DNA from: Desulfovibrio sp.
GTDB lineage: Bacteria > Desulfobacterota > Desulfovibrionia > Desulfovibrionales > Desulfovibrionaceae
Length of the DNA: 64,000 nt
Direction: 5' to 3'
Assembly (NCBI RefSeq): GCF_019422935.1
Contig: NZ_JAHZCJ010000001.1
Span: forward strand, 594,127 to 658,126
Position 1 is the first letter of the stretch; each line of letters opens with the position of its first letter. Below are positions 33,176 through 42,594 of this stretch, piece by piece. Below the pieces are notes generated by a model. The model was not told the origin of the DNA. It ran no database searches and saw only the letters and a list, made by a program, of their open reading frames with translations. The position numbers were made by a program, and so were the translations under genes.

Positions 33176-34949
33176 ATTCAACCCCCTCAATGCTCCCGCC
33201 AATGCGCGCCTCATACACAGTGGCAGTGCCCGTGAGTTCAATGCTCCATAGTTTTTCAGCACGGCCTGTGGGCAACCGTTTTGCCCTGGTGTCCGTTATT
33301 CTCATGCGAGCGCGCGGCCTGGTCCCGTTTGGGCCGAAGAGGGCAGCACGAACAAAAGCGCCAGCAGAGAAATCGCCCTCGATGCGAACAACGGACATGC
33401 ACAGGAGCGAGGAAGTGAAGAAAGGCTTTGAGCGCCATGTGTAGGACATCGGGCCCCCAGCTTCTAACTGGTAGATTTGGCTCCCATCTTTCGTGTCCAC
33501 GGCCAGGTAGACGGCATCGTCTTCCGAATGGTGGTAAACGGCGCGTACCTTCCAATCTTCTGGAAGCAGCACCCGCACCAAATCCTTTGCACCGACGCTG
33601 AACAGCATCCCTTGGTTCGTTCCAGCAAAGAAGGCGACATAGCGTCCGTCATGCACTGTACCCATAAGGGTTTCAGGGTGCATGGCCTGCCATTGGTCGC
33701 GAGTGAAGGTCTGGGCCGTGAGCAGGCTTTGGTCGCTGTTAGTGAACAACATGAGTCCGTCAGGGCTTGCATACACGACGCCGCCAGGCAGGCTGCCAAC
33801 GCTGCGCGCGGACACGCAACTTTGCTCAATCGGCAGGTGAACGAACTGAAGGCTTTCAGGCTCAGACCCTATAGCCAGATATGGGCGCCCGGTAGTCAGT
33901 ACAACAATCGTTCCGTCGACATGGCCAAGGGCCACAATTGGGTCTTCGGTTGTCAGGCGGTAGCTCTCTGGGAAGACGTAGGCAAAGAACGGCTCAGAGA
34001 TAAGTAGTTCATTCCCCCGAAATGCGGCATAAATACCGTTGTCCGTCTTGATTAGGCCGCGCGCGTCATCGGGGATCGCGTCCCATGTCGCTGTGACCAT
34101 AATATCAGTCGAAATATCCACATCATTGGTCGTGTCCGTATAGGATATAACGGGCACCGGAAGTTCAACCAAAAAATGAAATTCGCTTGTCGTTGTGCCA
34201 GAAACAGTGCGGTAAATGCGGATGTGGGTAATGGACAGACCTTCAAGCTCTGGGATTTCAAATCCGCTTACTGTCACGCCGTCACCATCCAGCACATCTA
34301 CGACGGTTGATGCTGGCGATGGAGCAGATTCCTGTTGAAAAATACCGTCTGCAAGGGATTGAACAAGCGTGTAGCAATATGCAGATGAACGGGCTATACC
34401 GCTATCCGTTGATGTCGTGTCCTCAACCATTTCAGCAGTGACGGCAACGCTAACGTTGGCTTCCTTAATGGTCGAAAGCGTGTCTTCATACCCGTAACGC
34501 GGCGGTATTTCAGATTCAGAATTTGCGCCAAAGGCGTAACAGGCGACTGTCGCGGCTACCGCGCCTTTGCTTATCACTACAGACGGGGCTTTACCCGGGC
34601 GGGGAATTCCTAGGCGGTGTATTTTGCCACCGCTCATGTACTGTGTTGGATATGCTCTGTCGCCTGTTACAAACAGATGCCCAAGCGGTGTCTCGCCAGA
34701 TATATCGGTCACGGCAGACTTGACCACGTCAACGGCCCCAGGCCATGACAGCCAACCGTCCTGGGAGTGCTTGAAGATCGTTTTAGAACTGGCTGTCAGA
34801 CCGGCAACCTTTAACGGCCCGCGCAGCGCCTCAAGGGCGCCACGCTGCAACTGGCAATTCACGGCCACCGCTGCCTGTGTGTCATCAAGCAACCTAGGAG
34901 CTGTGCGCGGAATCTCACCGCCAAATGTTGGGATGGTTATTGTGCCCAT
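33165..34949 (-). CDS. Tail nozzle/stabilisation-type protein
   Basis: A 594-residue, beta-rich protein. The N terminus TITIPTFGGEIPRTAPRLLD, then QAAVAVNCQLQRGALEALRG, is typical of podovirus tail-tube or nozzle proteins (T7 gp12 / P22 gp10-like), which bind the adaptor ring. Blade-like repeats such as NGIYAAFRGNELLISEPFFA, GTIVVLTTGRPYLAIGSEPE and PDGLMLFTNSDQSLLTAQTF suggest a beta-propeller body. It starts on the TAATG overlap with the preceding gene. Family assignment is from fold style and position downstream of the adaptor genes. Confidence 0.65.
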   Translation of the reverse strand: MGTITIPTFGGEIPRTAPRLLDDTQAAVAVNCQLQRGALEALRGPLKVAGLTASSKTIFKHSQDGWLSWPGAVDVVKSAVTDISGETPLGHLFVTGDRAYPTQYMSGGKIHRLGIPRPGKAPSVVISKGAVAATVACYAFGANSESEIPPRYGYEDTLSTIKEANVSVAVTAEMVEDTTSTDSGIARSSAYCYTLVQSLADGIFQQESAPSPASTVVDVLDGDGVTVSGFEIPELEGLSITHIRIYRTVSGTTTSEFHFLVELPVPVISYTDTTNDVDISTDIMVTATWDAIPDDARGLIKTDNGIYAAFRGNELLISEPFFAYVFPESYRLTTEDPIVALGHVDGTIVVLTTGRPYLAIGSEPESLQFVHLPIEQSCVSARSVGSLPGGVVYASPDGLMLFTNSDQSLLTAQTFTRDQWQAMHPETLMGTVHDGRYVAFFAGTNQGMLFSVGAKDLVRVLLPEDWKVRAVYHHSEDDAVYLAVDTKDGSQIYQLEAGGPMSYTWRSKPFFTSSLLCMSVVRIEGDFSAGAFVRAALFGPNGTRPRARMRITDTRAKRLPTGRAEKLWSIELTGTATVYEARIGGSIEGVEYGN

Positions 34950-35350
34950 TAGCTTGATCCAGAATTGTTGTTGCTGCCGGTTCCAATGTTGTTGATTCGT
35001 TCTTCAAGACTCGAAATTCTGCCACTTAATGAGCCAATTGCAGGGATTGACAAGACACATGCGACGTTTGCAGATCCGTCAAAACTTACATTTCCTGAAA
35101 CATCACCACCAAAAGTTATTTTCGTCTGAAACTTGAGCCTTCCGGCAGCATCGGCAGACTTGGCATGAGTGGCTTCTGTGACCTCTTCTGCAAGTGTCCC
35201 GTCGGCATTGCGCTTTACGTCCAGCCTGCGCCATCCTGTCCATTCGCCATTTTGAGCAGAACGTGCCCATATCTGCTGATTGCTAGTGCTTACCCGCACT
35301 TGAACTGGGATGCCGTCGTCACCAACAAAGTGCAGGCCATAGTAGTTCAT
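34949..35350 (-). CDS. Short tail-fibre-like protein
   Basis: A 133-residue protein: MNYYGLHFVGDDGIPVQVRV, then WARSAQNGEWTGWRRLDVKR (a phage fibre motif in which a WTGW-x-R block closes a beta domain), an Ala/Asp linker, and a short helical tail LSGRISSLEERINNI ending in Asn/Ser repeats. The final helix could form a trimeric coiled coil. It sits among the fibre genes and is likely part of the receptor-binding apparatus. Confidence 0.55.
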   Translation of the reverse strand: MNYYGLHFVGDDGIPVQVRVSTSNQQIWARSAQNGEWTGWRRLDVKRNADGTLAEEVTEATHAKSADAAGRLKFQTKITFGGDVSGNVSFDGSANVACVLSIPAIGSLSGRISSLEERINNIGTGSNNNSGSS

Positions 35351-35365
35351 GAGGATTCTCCACTG

Positions 35366-35692
35366 CTAGAAAACAGGGATCTGGGGCCATGGTGTAGCTT
35401 CACCGCCGCCGTCCCAGGGAGCGCCGGGCTGGTCGGGTAAGTTACGCAGAGCGGTGCGGTATGTCTTGATCAGCGCAAGATTACTTTCGCTGATAGGGTA
35501 GTCAGCCAGAAGGTACTTATCTGTTGCGTTAAGGCGTGCATCACGTACTGTGCGTAAGACTAAGAAAAGCTCCTCGTTTGTAGGAGTTGGTGCAGCTGGT
35601 TGCTTTGCTTTCCACTCATTAACGGTCACATATCCTTCTGGACGATCTGTCCAAACTTCAAAATTACCTTCTGGACTTACAAAAGTAGGCAT
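35366..35692 (-). CDS. Tail-fibre assembly chaperone-type protein
   Basis: A 108-residue protein with the pattern of the phage tail assembly chaperone (APC) family: LRTVRDARLNATDKYLLADY, then IKTYRTALRNLPDQPGAPWD and PWPQIPVF. Such proteins are encoded directly after a fibre gene and help it fold or trimerise. That is the arrangement here, ten bases downstream of the Gly-rich fibre gene. Start behind AAGGTGGA. Confidence 0.75.
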   Translation of the reverse strand: MPTFVSPEGNFEVWTDRPEGYVTVNEWKAKQPAAPTPTNEELFLVLRTVRDARLNATDKYLLADYPISESNLALIKTYRTALRNLPDQPGAPWDGGGEATPWPQIPVF

Positions 35693-35701
35693 ATATCCAC
35701 C

Positions 35702-37282
35702 TTAACCCGTGAAGTCAGGGTCAAAATACTCAATGATAATTGCGCCGGGGCCACCGTTGCCGCCTACAGCATTAACGCCATTAGTCGTAGACAAGGTTCC
35801 GTTATATCCATTTGCGCCACCGATTCCGGGGCCGCCAGAGTATGTCGGCCCACCGTAGTATCCTTTTGCACCACCACCAGCACCGCCATATGGTGTGCCA
35901 TTCACTCCACCGTTTCCACCATAACCCGTAAAATTGCTCTGACTTACGCTAGACCCATTTTGACCATTGGCGGCACCTTGCCCAAAAGACCCCCAACCTG
36001 CATTACCCGAGAATGCCGCACCGGCTCCGCCCTTTATGCCGACACCATTTGCATTTGGAGATGCGGAGTGTACCCCACCAGCGCCTACAACCGCTGTGCC
36101 AAGAGACTCGCCTTCTGTCATAGAAATATAAAATTCAACAACTTCGCCAGATTCTCCACCAGCGCCAGCGCCGTTGGCGTAAGCCCCTGCACCACCGCCT
36201 GATCCTCCCCGTGCGGTATGCCCGGCAAGGGAGGTGTCGCCACCCTTGCCGCCGCCCCGTCCTCCAAGCTCATAGTTGCTATCGCCGCCAGCACCAGCGC
36301 CAGCGATAAGCGTGACTTTTGCCCAACTAGTTTTTGGTGCAATAACAGGCCCGGATGTGGTTATAACCAGCCGCTTGTTGCACAGCATTGTACCGACCCA
36401 CGCAGGATCAAGGCGGCTATTACTCCCGGCTTTAGGGAGCGCATTAGCCGTAGGTACTGCTGTAGCTGTATCCGTAACGGCCTTTGCTGCTGCGGCAACC
36501 ATCTCCACGGCATCCACGCGTGGGGCAAGAATGCCATAGGCGGCAGATGCAGCTGAAGCTTTGTCTGCTTCGGTTTGTGCCCTGTCAGCCTGTGTCTTTG
36601 CCTTCCCGGCCTGAACAGTAACGGCATCAACCGAAGCTGCGGTAAGTGTGGCACTTGTGGCAGCATCGGATGCTGATTTGGCAGCATTCTGAGCGCTTGT
36701 TGCAGCAGCCGTCGCACTCGTTGCGGCAGCAGTTGCACTGGTGGCGGATTCCTGTGCTTTCGCTGTTGCCGTGTCAGCAGCAGTGCTTGCCACACTTGCC
36801 TTTTGGGCCGCGATGTCTGCGTTCGCGCTGACGGACAATTCAGACGACGATGCGCGTTCTGCCGCGCCAGCGGCTATGGTTGCTGCTTCCTGAGCCTCAG
36901 ACGTAGAATCACTTTTCAGCTCAGTCCCAGCCGCTGGCCACGAGCCATCAGAGTTTTGGAATTTGAGCTTTGTTCCGTCCCATTGGTGGCTTGGCGTAAG
37001 CCCTGGTTCACCCTTTGGCCCAATCGGGCCGGAAAGATCAACGGCGGGAACAGACAGCGAATTGTCGTCATTCTTGAAGCCAAGGTTCTTTCCATCCCAT
37101 ACAGGCTTGGGAACGGCGGCCAGGATATTCGCCTTGGTTTCAGCACCGTGGGCCTTTGGGTCGCCAAGGTGGCTCGCGAGCAAGGTGGCCGCTTGCTCAA
37201 CAGTGCCTTGAGCACCTCGAACCGCTGCAACTGCGCCAACTACTTCGGCAGCAAGTTCTGCGTTTGTGGGGGTATCAGCCAT
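35702..37282 (-). CDS. Tail fibre with glycine-rich C-terminal receptor domain
   Basis: A 526-residue protein. The N terminus is helical. Then comes a short collagen-like element (SGPIGPKGEPGLTPSHQWDG), a long Ala/Ser/Thr coiled coil (SATSATAAATSATAAATSAQ style repeats, about residues 125-260) and a region with SRLDPAWVGTMLCNKRLVIT. The last 200 residues are strongly Gly-rich (GGRGGGKGGDTSLAGHTARG; GYYGGPTYSGGPGIGGANGY). Glycine-rich tips of this kind bind receptors in T-even gp38-like and related adhesins. AGGAG precedes the ATG. The chaperone-like gene follows. Confidence 0.75.
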   Translation of the reverse strand: MADTPTNAELAAEVVGAVAAVRGAQGTVEQAATLLASHLGDPKAHGAETKANILAAVPKPVWDGKNLGFKNDDNSLSVPAVDLSGPIGPKGEPGLTPSHQWDGTKLKFQNSDGSWPAAGTELKSDSTSEAQEAATIAAGAAERASSSELSVSANADIAAQKASVASTAADTATAKAQESATSATAAATSATAAATSAQNAAKSASDAATSATLTAASVDAVTVQAGKAKTQADRAQTEADKASAASAAYGILAPRVDAVEMVAAAAKAVTDTATAVPTANALPKAGSNSRLDPAWVGTMLCNKRLVITTSGPVIAPKTSWAKVTLIAGAGAGGDSNYELGGRGGGKGGDTSLAGHTARGGSGGGAGAYANGAGAGGESGEVVEFYISMTEGESLGTAVVGAGGVHSASPNANGVGIKGGAGAAFSGNAGWGSFGQGAANGQNGSSVSQSNFTGYGGNGGVNGTPYGGAGGGAKGYYGGPTYSGGPGIGGANGYNGTLSTTNGVNAVGGNGGPGAIIIEYFDPDFTG

Positions 37283-37328
37283 TGTAGGCTCCTAATTTTC
37301 TATAATTCAGCACGACGTCTCGTGCGGC

Positions 37329-38882
37329 TTAGGGGGTCACACTGGGCATGATGCTGTTTAATTTCTGGATCGTTACCTGGTCAGAAAGAGTGATCATTTG
37401 ACCAGAAAGCCTCACCAAGGCAGATTCAATGTTGTAGTCATGTTCCATTTTCACTGCGAAGGAGGCAGCCACGTTGGCCGATTCTGTGGCAAATGCAGCA
37501 CTTGTTTGCGCGGTGGTAGCTGCAGCGCTAGAAGCGCTTGCATTATCTGCTGCGATTTGGGCAGCCGCTTTTGCTTCTGCTGTGGCAATTGTGGTTGCCT
37601 CGTTCACAATCGTTTCAGAAACAACTCTGGCAGCGGCCTGAACCAAAGCTGCGTCAACGTTTGTCGTGATTAATTCAACCCTGGCGGCCTGGACAGATGT
37701 TGCGGAAAGGACCGCTTGAGCCGTTTGCGCGCTCTTAGCGGCGTTTGTTTCGCTCACATATGCCGCGTCAGCAGATGCGCTGGCTTGTGTCGCAGATCTA
37801 GAGGCTACGGCACTTGCATCGTTGGCCTGCTTTGCATTCCTTGCAACGCCGTCAGCCGCATTGCGGGCTCTTTCTGCTGCCTGGAATGTTTCATCCCGCA
37901 CACGCTCAAGGCCTTGGGCCGCTGCTTCTGCACGGGCAGCGCTATTGATTGCTTCTGTGGAAGACTTTGCAGCTGACGCTGACGAGCATCCGGCCTTGCC
38001 AGCCGCAGATTCTGCTCGCTCTGTGAGTGCTTCAAAGTCCGCGCGGAAGAGCTCACCATCTTCGGCAAATTCCTCTTTCGACAGCACCACAAAGGCTGAA
38101 AGGTCAGACTGAGCCTTCCTGCCAGCCGTCTGTACTGCTGCAATAGAGTCATACTGAGATTTGTTTATGGCAGTCACGGCATCTGTTTTCGCAGATCCAG
38201 CGGAGGCCTTGATGTCGGTCACCCCTTGTGCAGCTTCCGCTGAGATTGACGCCGTGGCTTGAGCCGTGAGGTTTGAAACCGAATTCGAGGTTTCAGCTAA
38301 CACCGTAGTTTTGAAGACTGCTGCTGTCTGCTGGGCGCTGGCCGCAGCGGCACTTGCGCGACCTTCTGCGTCCTGGGCAAGCTTGGCAGATTGCTGCGCA
38401 GCAGCTTTGGCCGCTTCCGATGAAGTGGCAGCAGCGTTAAGCCGTGTCTCTACTGCCGCCGCTGCGTCCTTATGGCTATCTGCCGCCTTAGCTGAAGCTG
38501 CGGCCTGAGCAGACCATGCCGCTACCTCGGTGCTTACGGCTTGCCCAGCCGTGCGCGGCTCGTAAGCGGGCAGCTCCATAATGTCTTGCAGGTTGCAATC
38601 TGCGTTTGGCACAACCGCCGTCCCGCGGATTGACCGCAGCTTTTGATCTGGGAATGCCACCGACACAGTGTATTCGCTGCTCTCGGTTCCCAGTTCGTTG
38701 GGCCAGGCTGAAAGTACGGCAACACCCATTGCATCGGTCACGGCCCGCGCCTCTCGGGGCACAATGTATCCGGCATAGCGTTCCGTCGTTGTCAGGCGCA
38801 TGGTCACAGTGGCGTTGCTTACAGGATCGCCATGCTGGTCAAGAAAACGTGCCGTAATTTTTACGGTGGGCAAGGCGCTCAT
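37329..38882 (-). CDS. Alanine-rich coiled-coil tail fibre, anchor-type N terminus
   Basis: A 517-residue protein. Residues 1-105 form a beta-sandwich-like domain (KITARFLDQHGDPVSNATVT, a carboxypeptidase-regulatory/Ig-like style that anchors fibres to tails). The rest is an almost uninterrupted Ala/Ser/Thr/Glu coiled coil (AAASAKAADSHKDAAAAVET; AERARNAADGVARNAKQAND). It overlaps the start region of the next gene down. Long coiled coils next to a Gly-rich fibre suggest a two-part fibre, with this protein as the proximal rod. Confidence 0.65.
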   Translation of the reverse strand: MSALPTVKITARFLDQHGDPVSNATVTMRLTTTERYAGYIVPREARAVTDAMGVAVLSAWPNELGTESSEYTVSVAFPDQKLRSIRGTAVVPNADCNLQDIMELPAYEPRTAGQAVSTEVAAWSAQAAASAKAADSHKDAAAAVETRLNAAATSSEAAKAAAQQSAKLAQDAEGRASAAAASAQQTAAVFKTTVLAETSNSVSNLTAQATASISAEAAQGVTDIKASAGSAKTDAVTAINKSQYDSIAAVQTAGRKAQSDLSAFVVLSKEEFAEDGELFRADFEALTERAESAAGKAGCSSASAAKSSTEAINSAARAEAAAQGLERVRDETFQAAERARNAADGVARNAKQANDASAVASRSATQASASADAAYVSETNAAKSAQTAQAVLSATSVQAARVELITTNVDAALVQAAARVVSETIVNEATTIATAEAKAAAQIAADNASASSAAATTAQTSAAFATESANVAASFAVKMEHDYNIESALVRLSGQMITLSDQVTIQKLNSIMPSVTP

Positions 38883-39451
38883 ATTTCCCCCACAAACAGG
38901 CTTTCACCGTGCTTGAGACGTATCGTTTTTGCTCTCGCGCGCCCGCAGCCTTCGCTGTAGAGCTGAAGCGCAAGACTTGCGCCCTGAGCGTCAGTCCATT
39001 CAATCTGAGCGCCGCTCATGGCCTTAACCTTTGCCAGTGCCCCATAGGCGATTGTGTCCCCCCATTCTTCAAGAATTTCTTCCGGCAGGGATTCAGCATT
39101 CCTTGAAGGGCGCACAGCGCATTGAACAACTGCGACTGCGTCCTTCTGGGGGGTAAATCCCAAAAGGACATCACTCGCGGTTGCTCGGTATTCGGACGCA
39201 TCAATATAGTTCCCGTCCAGGCTGATTTCTTTCACCCTGGAAACAACGACACCCTCGGGCGGGTTGAGCTGTATTTGGCGATTACCTTTGATCGCGTCTT
39301 CTTGCAGGGTCATCGACCACACACCAGTAGTGCCGCAAAAATCGCCCGCAACGTATTGCAGGGCATCTATGACCATGCTGCGGGGGCAGGGCAGAACTTG
39401 GGGCAGAACCCTGGGTATAAGGACTCCAAGCTGTTCCATTCTGTTCATCAT
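38879..39451 (-). CDS. Head-tail connector-region protein, unknown family
   Basis: A 190-residue protein (MMNRMEQLGVLIPRVLPQVL). The middle VVVSRVKEISLDGNYIDASE looks like the beta portion of adaptor or tail-base proteins. The start overlaps the stop of the preceding adaptor gene by four bases (ATGATGA), indicating coupling. In podoviruses this slot, between adaptor and fibres, encodes a tail-tube adaptor or ring component. The product is not recognised beyond that. Confidence 0.5.
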   Translation of the reverse strand: MMNRMEQLGVLIPRVLPQVLPCPRSMVIDALQYVAGDFCGTTGVWSMTLQEDAIKGNRQIQLNPPEGVVVSRVKEISLDGNYIDASEYRATASDVLLGFTPQKDAVAVVQCAVRPSRNAESLPEEILEEWGDTIAYGALAKVKAMSGAQIEWTDAQGASLALQLYSEGCGRARAKTIRLKHGESLFVGEI

Positions 39452-40158
39452 GCACCTGCCGCAGGAGCGGTTGATTTTGCCTTGGGCCATCCGGCATCCA
39501 CCTGCAACTTGATCCCGAGGATCTGTGCATAGAGCTGCAGGTGGAGGGATGCCTTGCTGGCGTTGCTGCTTTCGTTATCCCCAGACAAAATACTCGCCAG
39601 AATATGGTGTTTCAGCGCCGCTGCGTAGCCTTCTGGCAAACCAATCTCCTGCTCTGGGCTGGTTATGGCTTCCGGGGCCGCGCTGTATGTGGCTTCGACC
39701 CACACGTCAGCGTCTTCGCACACGGCTGGGTAGACGTAGTAAATGTTGGGGTTAGTGAGACGGTCATAGGCGAAATTTTCCACACTGCGCGCAGCGCGTG
39801 TGGCATCAGCCCATGCCAGCAGCAGGGATGGCTGCGCAGACACAATGGCCTGTCCAGGGGTGTCCCCGTCCTGTCCAAGATTGCGCACAAGCTCAATAAG
39901 CGTTGCAGCGTTGCGCGATGCCGAGTTGCGCTTTTTGCTCGGCATGCGTTGCCGCATACCAGGCTCGAGCCGGATAGGCTCTGTAATCGCAAAGGCGTCT
40001 GGGCGTTGCATGACGACAACACGCATGGACTCGTTGAGGAAATCAAGGAGTCCAATACGTCCGTCGTCTCCACCTTCCCAAGGCCATCTTGATTCGAGGC
40101 CCGGTTCGAGGTCTTGCAGCGCGCCAGAAACCAAGCGCAATACCTCGGCGGCGCGCAT
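39448..40158 (-). CDS. Adaptor protein (DUF6682-like)
   Basis: A 236-residue protein beginning MRAAEVLRLVSGALQDLEPG, with LLDFLNESMRVVVMQRPDAF and the tail region EIGLPEGYAAALKHHILASI, then LQLYAQILGIKLQV. The helical body plus a conserved GYA-x-AL-x-x-H helix is the pattern I associate with the phage head-tail adaptor family DUF6682 in short-tailed phages. It lies two genes after the capsid gene, the usual place for the first adaptor ring. Confidence 0.6.
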   Translation of the reverse strand: MRAAEVLRLVSGALQDLEPGLESRWPWEGGDDGRIGLLDFLNESMRVVVMQRPDAFAITEPIRLEPGMRQRMPSKKRNSASRNAATLIELVRNLGQDGDTPGQAIVSAQPSLLLAWADATRAARSVENFAYDRLTNPNIYYVYPAVCEDADVWVEATYSAAPEAITSPEQEIGLPEGYAAALKHHILASILSGDNESSNASKASLHLQLYAQILGIKLQVDAGWPKAKSTAPAAGA

Positions 40159-40610
40159 TACTGGCTGTCCTTCGCGGCTTCCGCAGCCGCTTCAGCTTCG
40201 GCCTTGGTGTCGTAAGTGCCGACAACCATGTACGAAAACCGCTTGATCTTCTTCCAGGTAACTTTGCGGGAGCCGCCTTCTTCGACGACAACCGGGCGCG
40301 TTTCAACTGCGTCTTCAAGCACGTTCAGAAGGGATTCGGGAATAATCCCTTCCTCGTCGCGTTTGAGCAGGCACTGGTAGCCATTAACGGCAATCGGCAC
40401 TGGGGCGCGTTCGGCTTCTTCCTGGCCGCTTGCCAGAACGATTCTTACCCAGCGTCCCTTGCGAACCTGGTTCGTTGACATCCGTTCGCGCTGCGCAACC
40501 GTTGCATCGGTAGACGGGGCATCGTCCACGCCCTTCACTTCTGCGCTGGTGTCGGCGGCACCCGTTTCGGTTCCTTCCTGGGTGTTGGTCATATCTTTGT
40601 CCTTGGGCAT
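40158..40610 (-). CDS. Small virion-operon protein after the capsid gene
   Basis: A 150-residue protein. An acidic disordered N terminus (NTQEGTETGAADTSAEVKGV) precedes a compact domain with GRWVRIVLASGQEEAERAPV, PIAVNGYQCLLKRDEEGIIP and KIKRFSYMVVGTYDTKAEAE. The sequence fits a small head-completion or decoration-type protein, but I recognise no family. An AAGGA site lies eight bases before the ATG. It is directly downstream of the capsid gene and touches the adaptor gene start. Confidence 0.55.
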   Translation of the reverse strand: MPKDKDMTNTQEGTETGAADTSAEVKGVDDAPSTDATVAQRERMSTNQVRKGRWVRIVLASGQEEAERAPVPIAVNGYQCLLKRDEEGIIPESLLNVLEDAVETRPVVVEEGGSRKVTWKKIKRFSYMVVGTYDTKAEAEAAAEAAKDSQ

Positions 40611-40625
40611 GATTCGATCCTTTGC

Positions 40626-41657
40626 CTAGAGGGCGGAGGCGGCCACTTCAACGCGCGCCATGTAGAAGTCGTAAAGGATGACGGCGCCGTGGTAAGCCTT
40701 CCAGCTTACGCTTCCGCGCTGACCGAGGGGGTCGCCACTGCGGGGAACGCCGGGGTTAAGAACCATGGGAGTAATGGGAGAAGCACCACTCTTTTCACGC
40801 GCCAGGGGAATGACGCCAAAAGCGTCCTGGCCGAAGAAGAGAATGGGGTAGACGTCGGCGCAGGCGCCGCTCGTAGAAAGAACGGCCTTCTGGCCAGCTT
40901 CGCTCGCAGCGCCAGCGTCAGCAAACGGCTCAAGGAGCGTGGTGCCGACGTAGCGGATGTTTTCCACGGTGCCGATTTCGCCAGGGAGGATCTGCTGCTG
41001 GGCGTATTTTTCCACAGGGATGAAGCCGGGCATGTCGCGGATATCGGAGTCCAAATCCGTATGGCAAACGGCGATAAAGCCCTGGGGAATAGGCGACGTG
41101 TTGAAATTGGGAGACGCGCTCACAATCTTGGTGATCGGCTTTGCCAACTGCCGTTCAAGGCCACGGCGCACGCTACGCTGCAGGTTGATGTTCAGGGGCT
41201 TGTTGACGCTGCTGCGCTTCGTCGCAATCACGCCGCCGGTGGTCCCGCTGTAGTAGACGTTGGTACCGGCAAGCACCTTGCCGATGGTAACGCGCTCCAA
41301 CATGATGGCGCTCTGTTCGCCAAGCATGTCAGTGAATTCGTTGAGAATGGGGTCTTCGTGGGTGTCCTTGATGACGTCAGTCAATTCAACCCAGTCGCCA
41401 TACTGCTCAACGGTGCAGAACACATCCCTGAATTCAGGCTTGCTGGCCTCAGGGGTCACGCCTTCAACCAACACTTTGGGCTGGCTGGCAATGTGCTGAT
41501 AGCCGCGGAACTTGATGGTTCGTGTGGAGTTCTTGGGCAGCGGCTTGGGATGCCCAAGGCGGGTTACACAGAGCAGGGGCTGAGCCCGCTTGAGAAGCTC
41601 TTTCGACATGTAACCAGCAGTGCGGTACGAGATGTCGCCGGTGGTAGTAATAGGCAT
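40626..41657 (-). CDS. Major capsid protein, N4-gp56 family
   Basis: A 343-residue protein of the N4-gp56 capsid family (HK97-like fold). Signatures: MPITTTGDISYRTAGYMSKE; TRTIKFRGYQHIASQPKVLV, EGVTPE (the EG-x-TP segment typical of the family); QYGDWVELTDVIKDTHEDPI; and the late LPLAREKSG-like FFGQDAFGVIPLAREKSGAS with PLGQRGSVSWKAYHGAVILY. Length and order are as in relatives. It follows the scaffold-like gene and precedes head-completion genes. This capsid type occurs in N4-like and other short-tailed phages and in some siphoviruses. Confidence 0.88.
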   Translation of the reverse strand: MPITTTGDISYRTAGYMSKELLKRAQPLLCVTRLGHPKPLPKNSTRTIKFRGYQHIASQPKVLVEGVTPEASKPEFRDVFCTVEQYGDWVELTDVIKDTHEDPILNEFTDMLGEQSAIMLERVTIGKVLAGTNVYYSGTTGGVIATKRSSVNKPLNINLQRSVRRGLERQLAKPITKIVSASPNFNTSPIPQGFIAVCHTDLDSDIRDMPGFIPVEKYAQQQILPGEIGTVENIRYVGTTLLEPFADAGAASEAGQKAVLSTSGACADVYPILFFGQDAFGVIPLAREKSGASPITPMVLNPGVPRSGDPLGQRGSVSWKAYHGAVILYDFYMARVEVAASAL

Positions 41658-41678
41658 AGCTGAACTCGCTTTCTTGGA

Positions 41679-42584
41679 CTATTTTTCGAGGTTCCATCCA
41701 GCATCGAAGTCGTCCTTATCTCCGATGCCTGCGGGCGCGGCGGGCGCACCCCTTCCTGGCACAGCGAGAGCTCCCGTTGGATCAGCTGGCTTCGGCTTCG
41801 CCTGCCGTTCGCTCTCAAATTGGGTGAGCAGGGCGCAAATTTCGTTCGGGTCGCGCCCCGACTTTGCAACCTGCATAAGCCTTGCGCCTTCAGCGTATGG
41901 CTTGCCGTTGATCCATTCGATGATTTCGTTCTGCTTTTTGACCGCTTCGTCGCGCCTGGCCGGGTCAGTAATCATGGCCGCATAGTCAGGGTGCGTTTGC
42001 TTGAGCGTGGACAGGAAGCGATTATTGTGTTCCTGCACCACCTGCTGCTGGCGCTCAAAGTCAGCCTTGCGCGTGGCAACATCCCGGTTGCGCTTATCAA
42101 GAACGACTTCAGCGCGATCAAGGGCCATCTCGGCCCCGTATTCTTCCATTCGGCTCCTGAGCCGTTCGCCTTCTGGCGAGTCCTCAAGCGCAAGCTCTGC
42201 TGCGGCCGGGTTCAGCTTTTTGAGGGTCGCAAATTCCTCAGTGAGGTTTTCAGGGACTTCAATTTTTTTCGGCGGCTCAGGTTCTGCCGGTGCGCTTTCG
42301 CGCGGCTGTTCCATCTGCGGTTGCGGCTGTTGGGGCTGTTCTGCGGCCGGTGGCTGTTCATTCTGAACATTGGTCTGCTTGCCTTCATCAGCCTTGGCGG
42401 GTTCCTGGGAACCAGCGGCTTCATTTCCTTCGCTGTTGGCTTCCTGCTCCTGGCCTTTTTCGGCACTGCCCTTGGCTTCTGCTTCGTCTTCGCCGATGGA
42501 AAAGCCCTGATCGAATTGGGTCTCTTCGTCGTCAACGGGGGTTTCAACTCCCTGCTGCAGATCGTTTTCATTAACCTGGCTCAT
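41679..42584 (-). CDS. Scaffolding-like protein
   Basis: A 301-residue acidic protein. The N-terminal third is disordered and rich in Glu, Gln and Pro (QEQEANSEGNEAAGSQEPAK; QPPAAEQPQQPQPQMEQPRE). The middle is helical (EEYGAEMALDRAEVVLDKRN; FERQQQVVQEHNNRFLSTLK), and the end is a short charged tail (DKDDFDAGWNLEK). Composition, length and the place between portal and capsid are those of phage scaffolding proteins. The start at 42584 (MSQVNENDLQQG) follows GGAGGAGATC; an upstream ATG eight codons earlier is less well placed. Confidence 0.75.
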   Translation of the reverse strand: MSQVNENDLQQGVETPVDDEETQFDQGFSIGEDEAEAKGSAEKGQEQEANSEGNEAAGSQEPAKADEGKQTNVQNEQPPAAEQPQQPQPQMEQPRESAPAEPEPPKKIEVPENLTEEFATLKKLNPAAAELALEDSPEGERLRSRMEEYGAEMALDRAEVVLDKRNRDVATRKADFERQQQVVQEHNNRFLSTLKQTHPDYAAMITDPARRDEAVKKQNEIIEWINGKPYAEGARLMQVAKSGRDPNEICALLTQFESERQAKPKPADPTGALAVPGRGAPAAPAGIGDKDDFDAGWNLEK

Positions 42585-42594
42585 GATCTCCTCC

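Noticed and set aside
40689..41663. 324-residue open frame on the plus strand opposite the capsid gene
   Set aside because: Antisense shadow of the N4-gp56 capsid gene; no ribosome site and unnatural composition. The same applies to the long frames opposite acoR (3931-4683), the butanediol dehydrogenase (4973-6106) and the scaffold gene (41820-42674).
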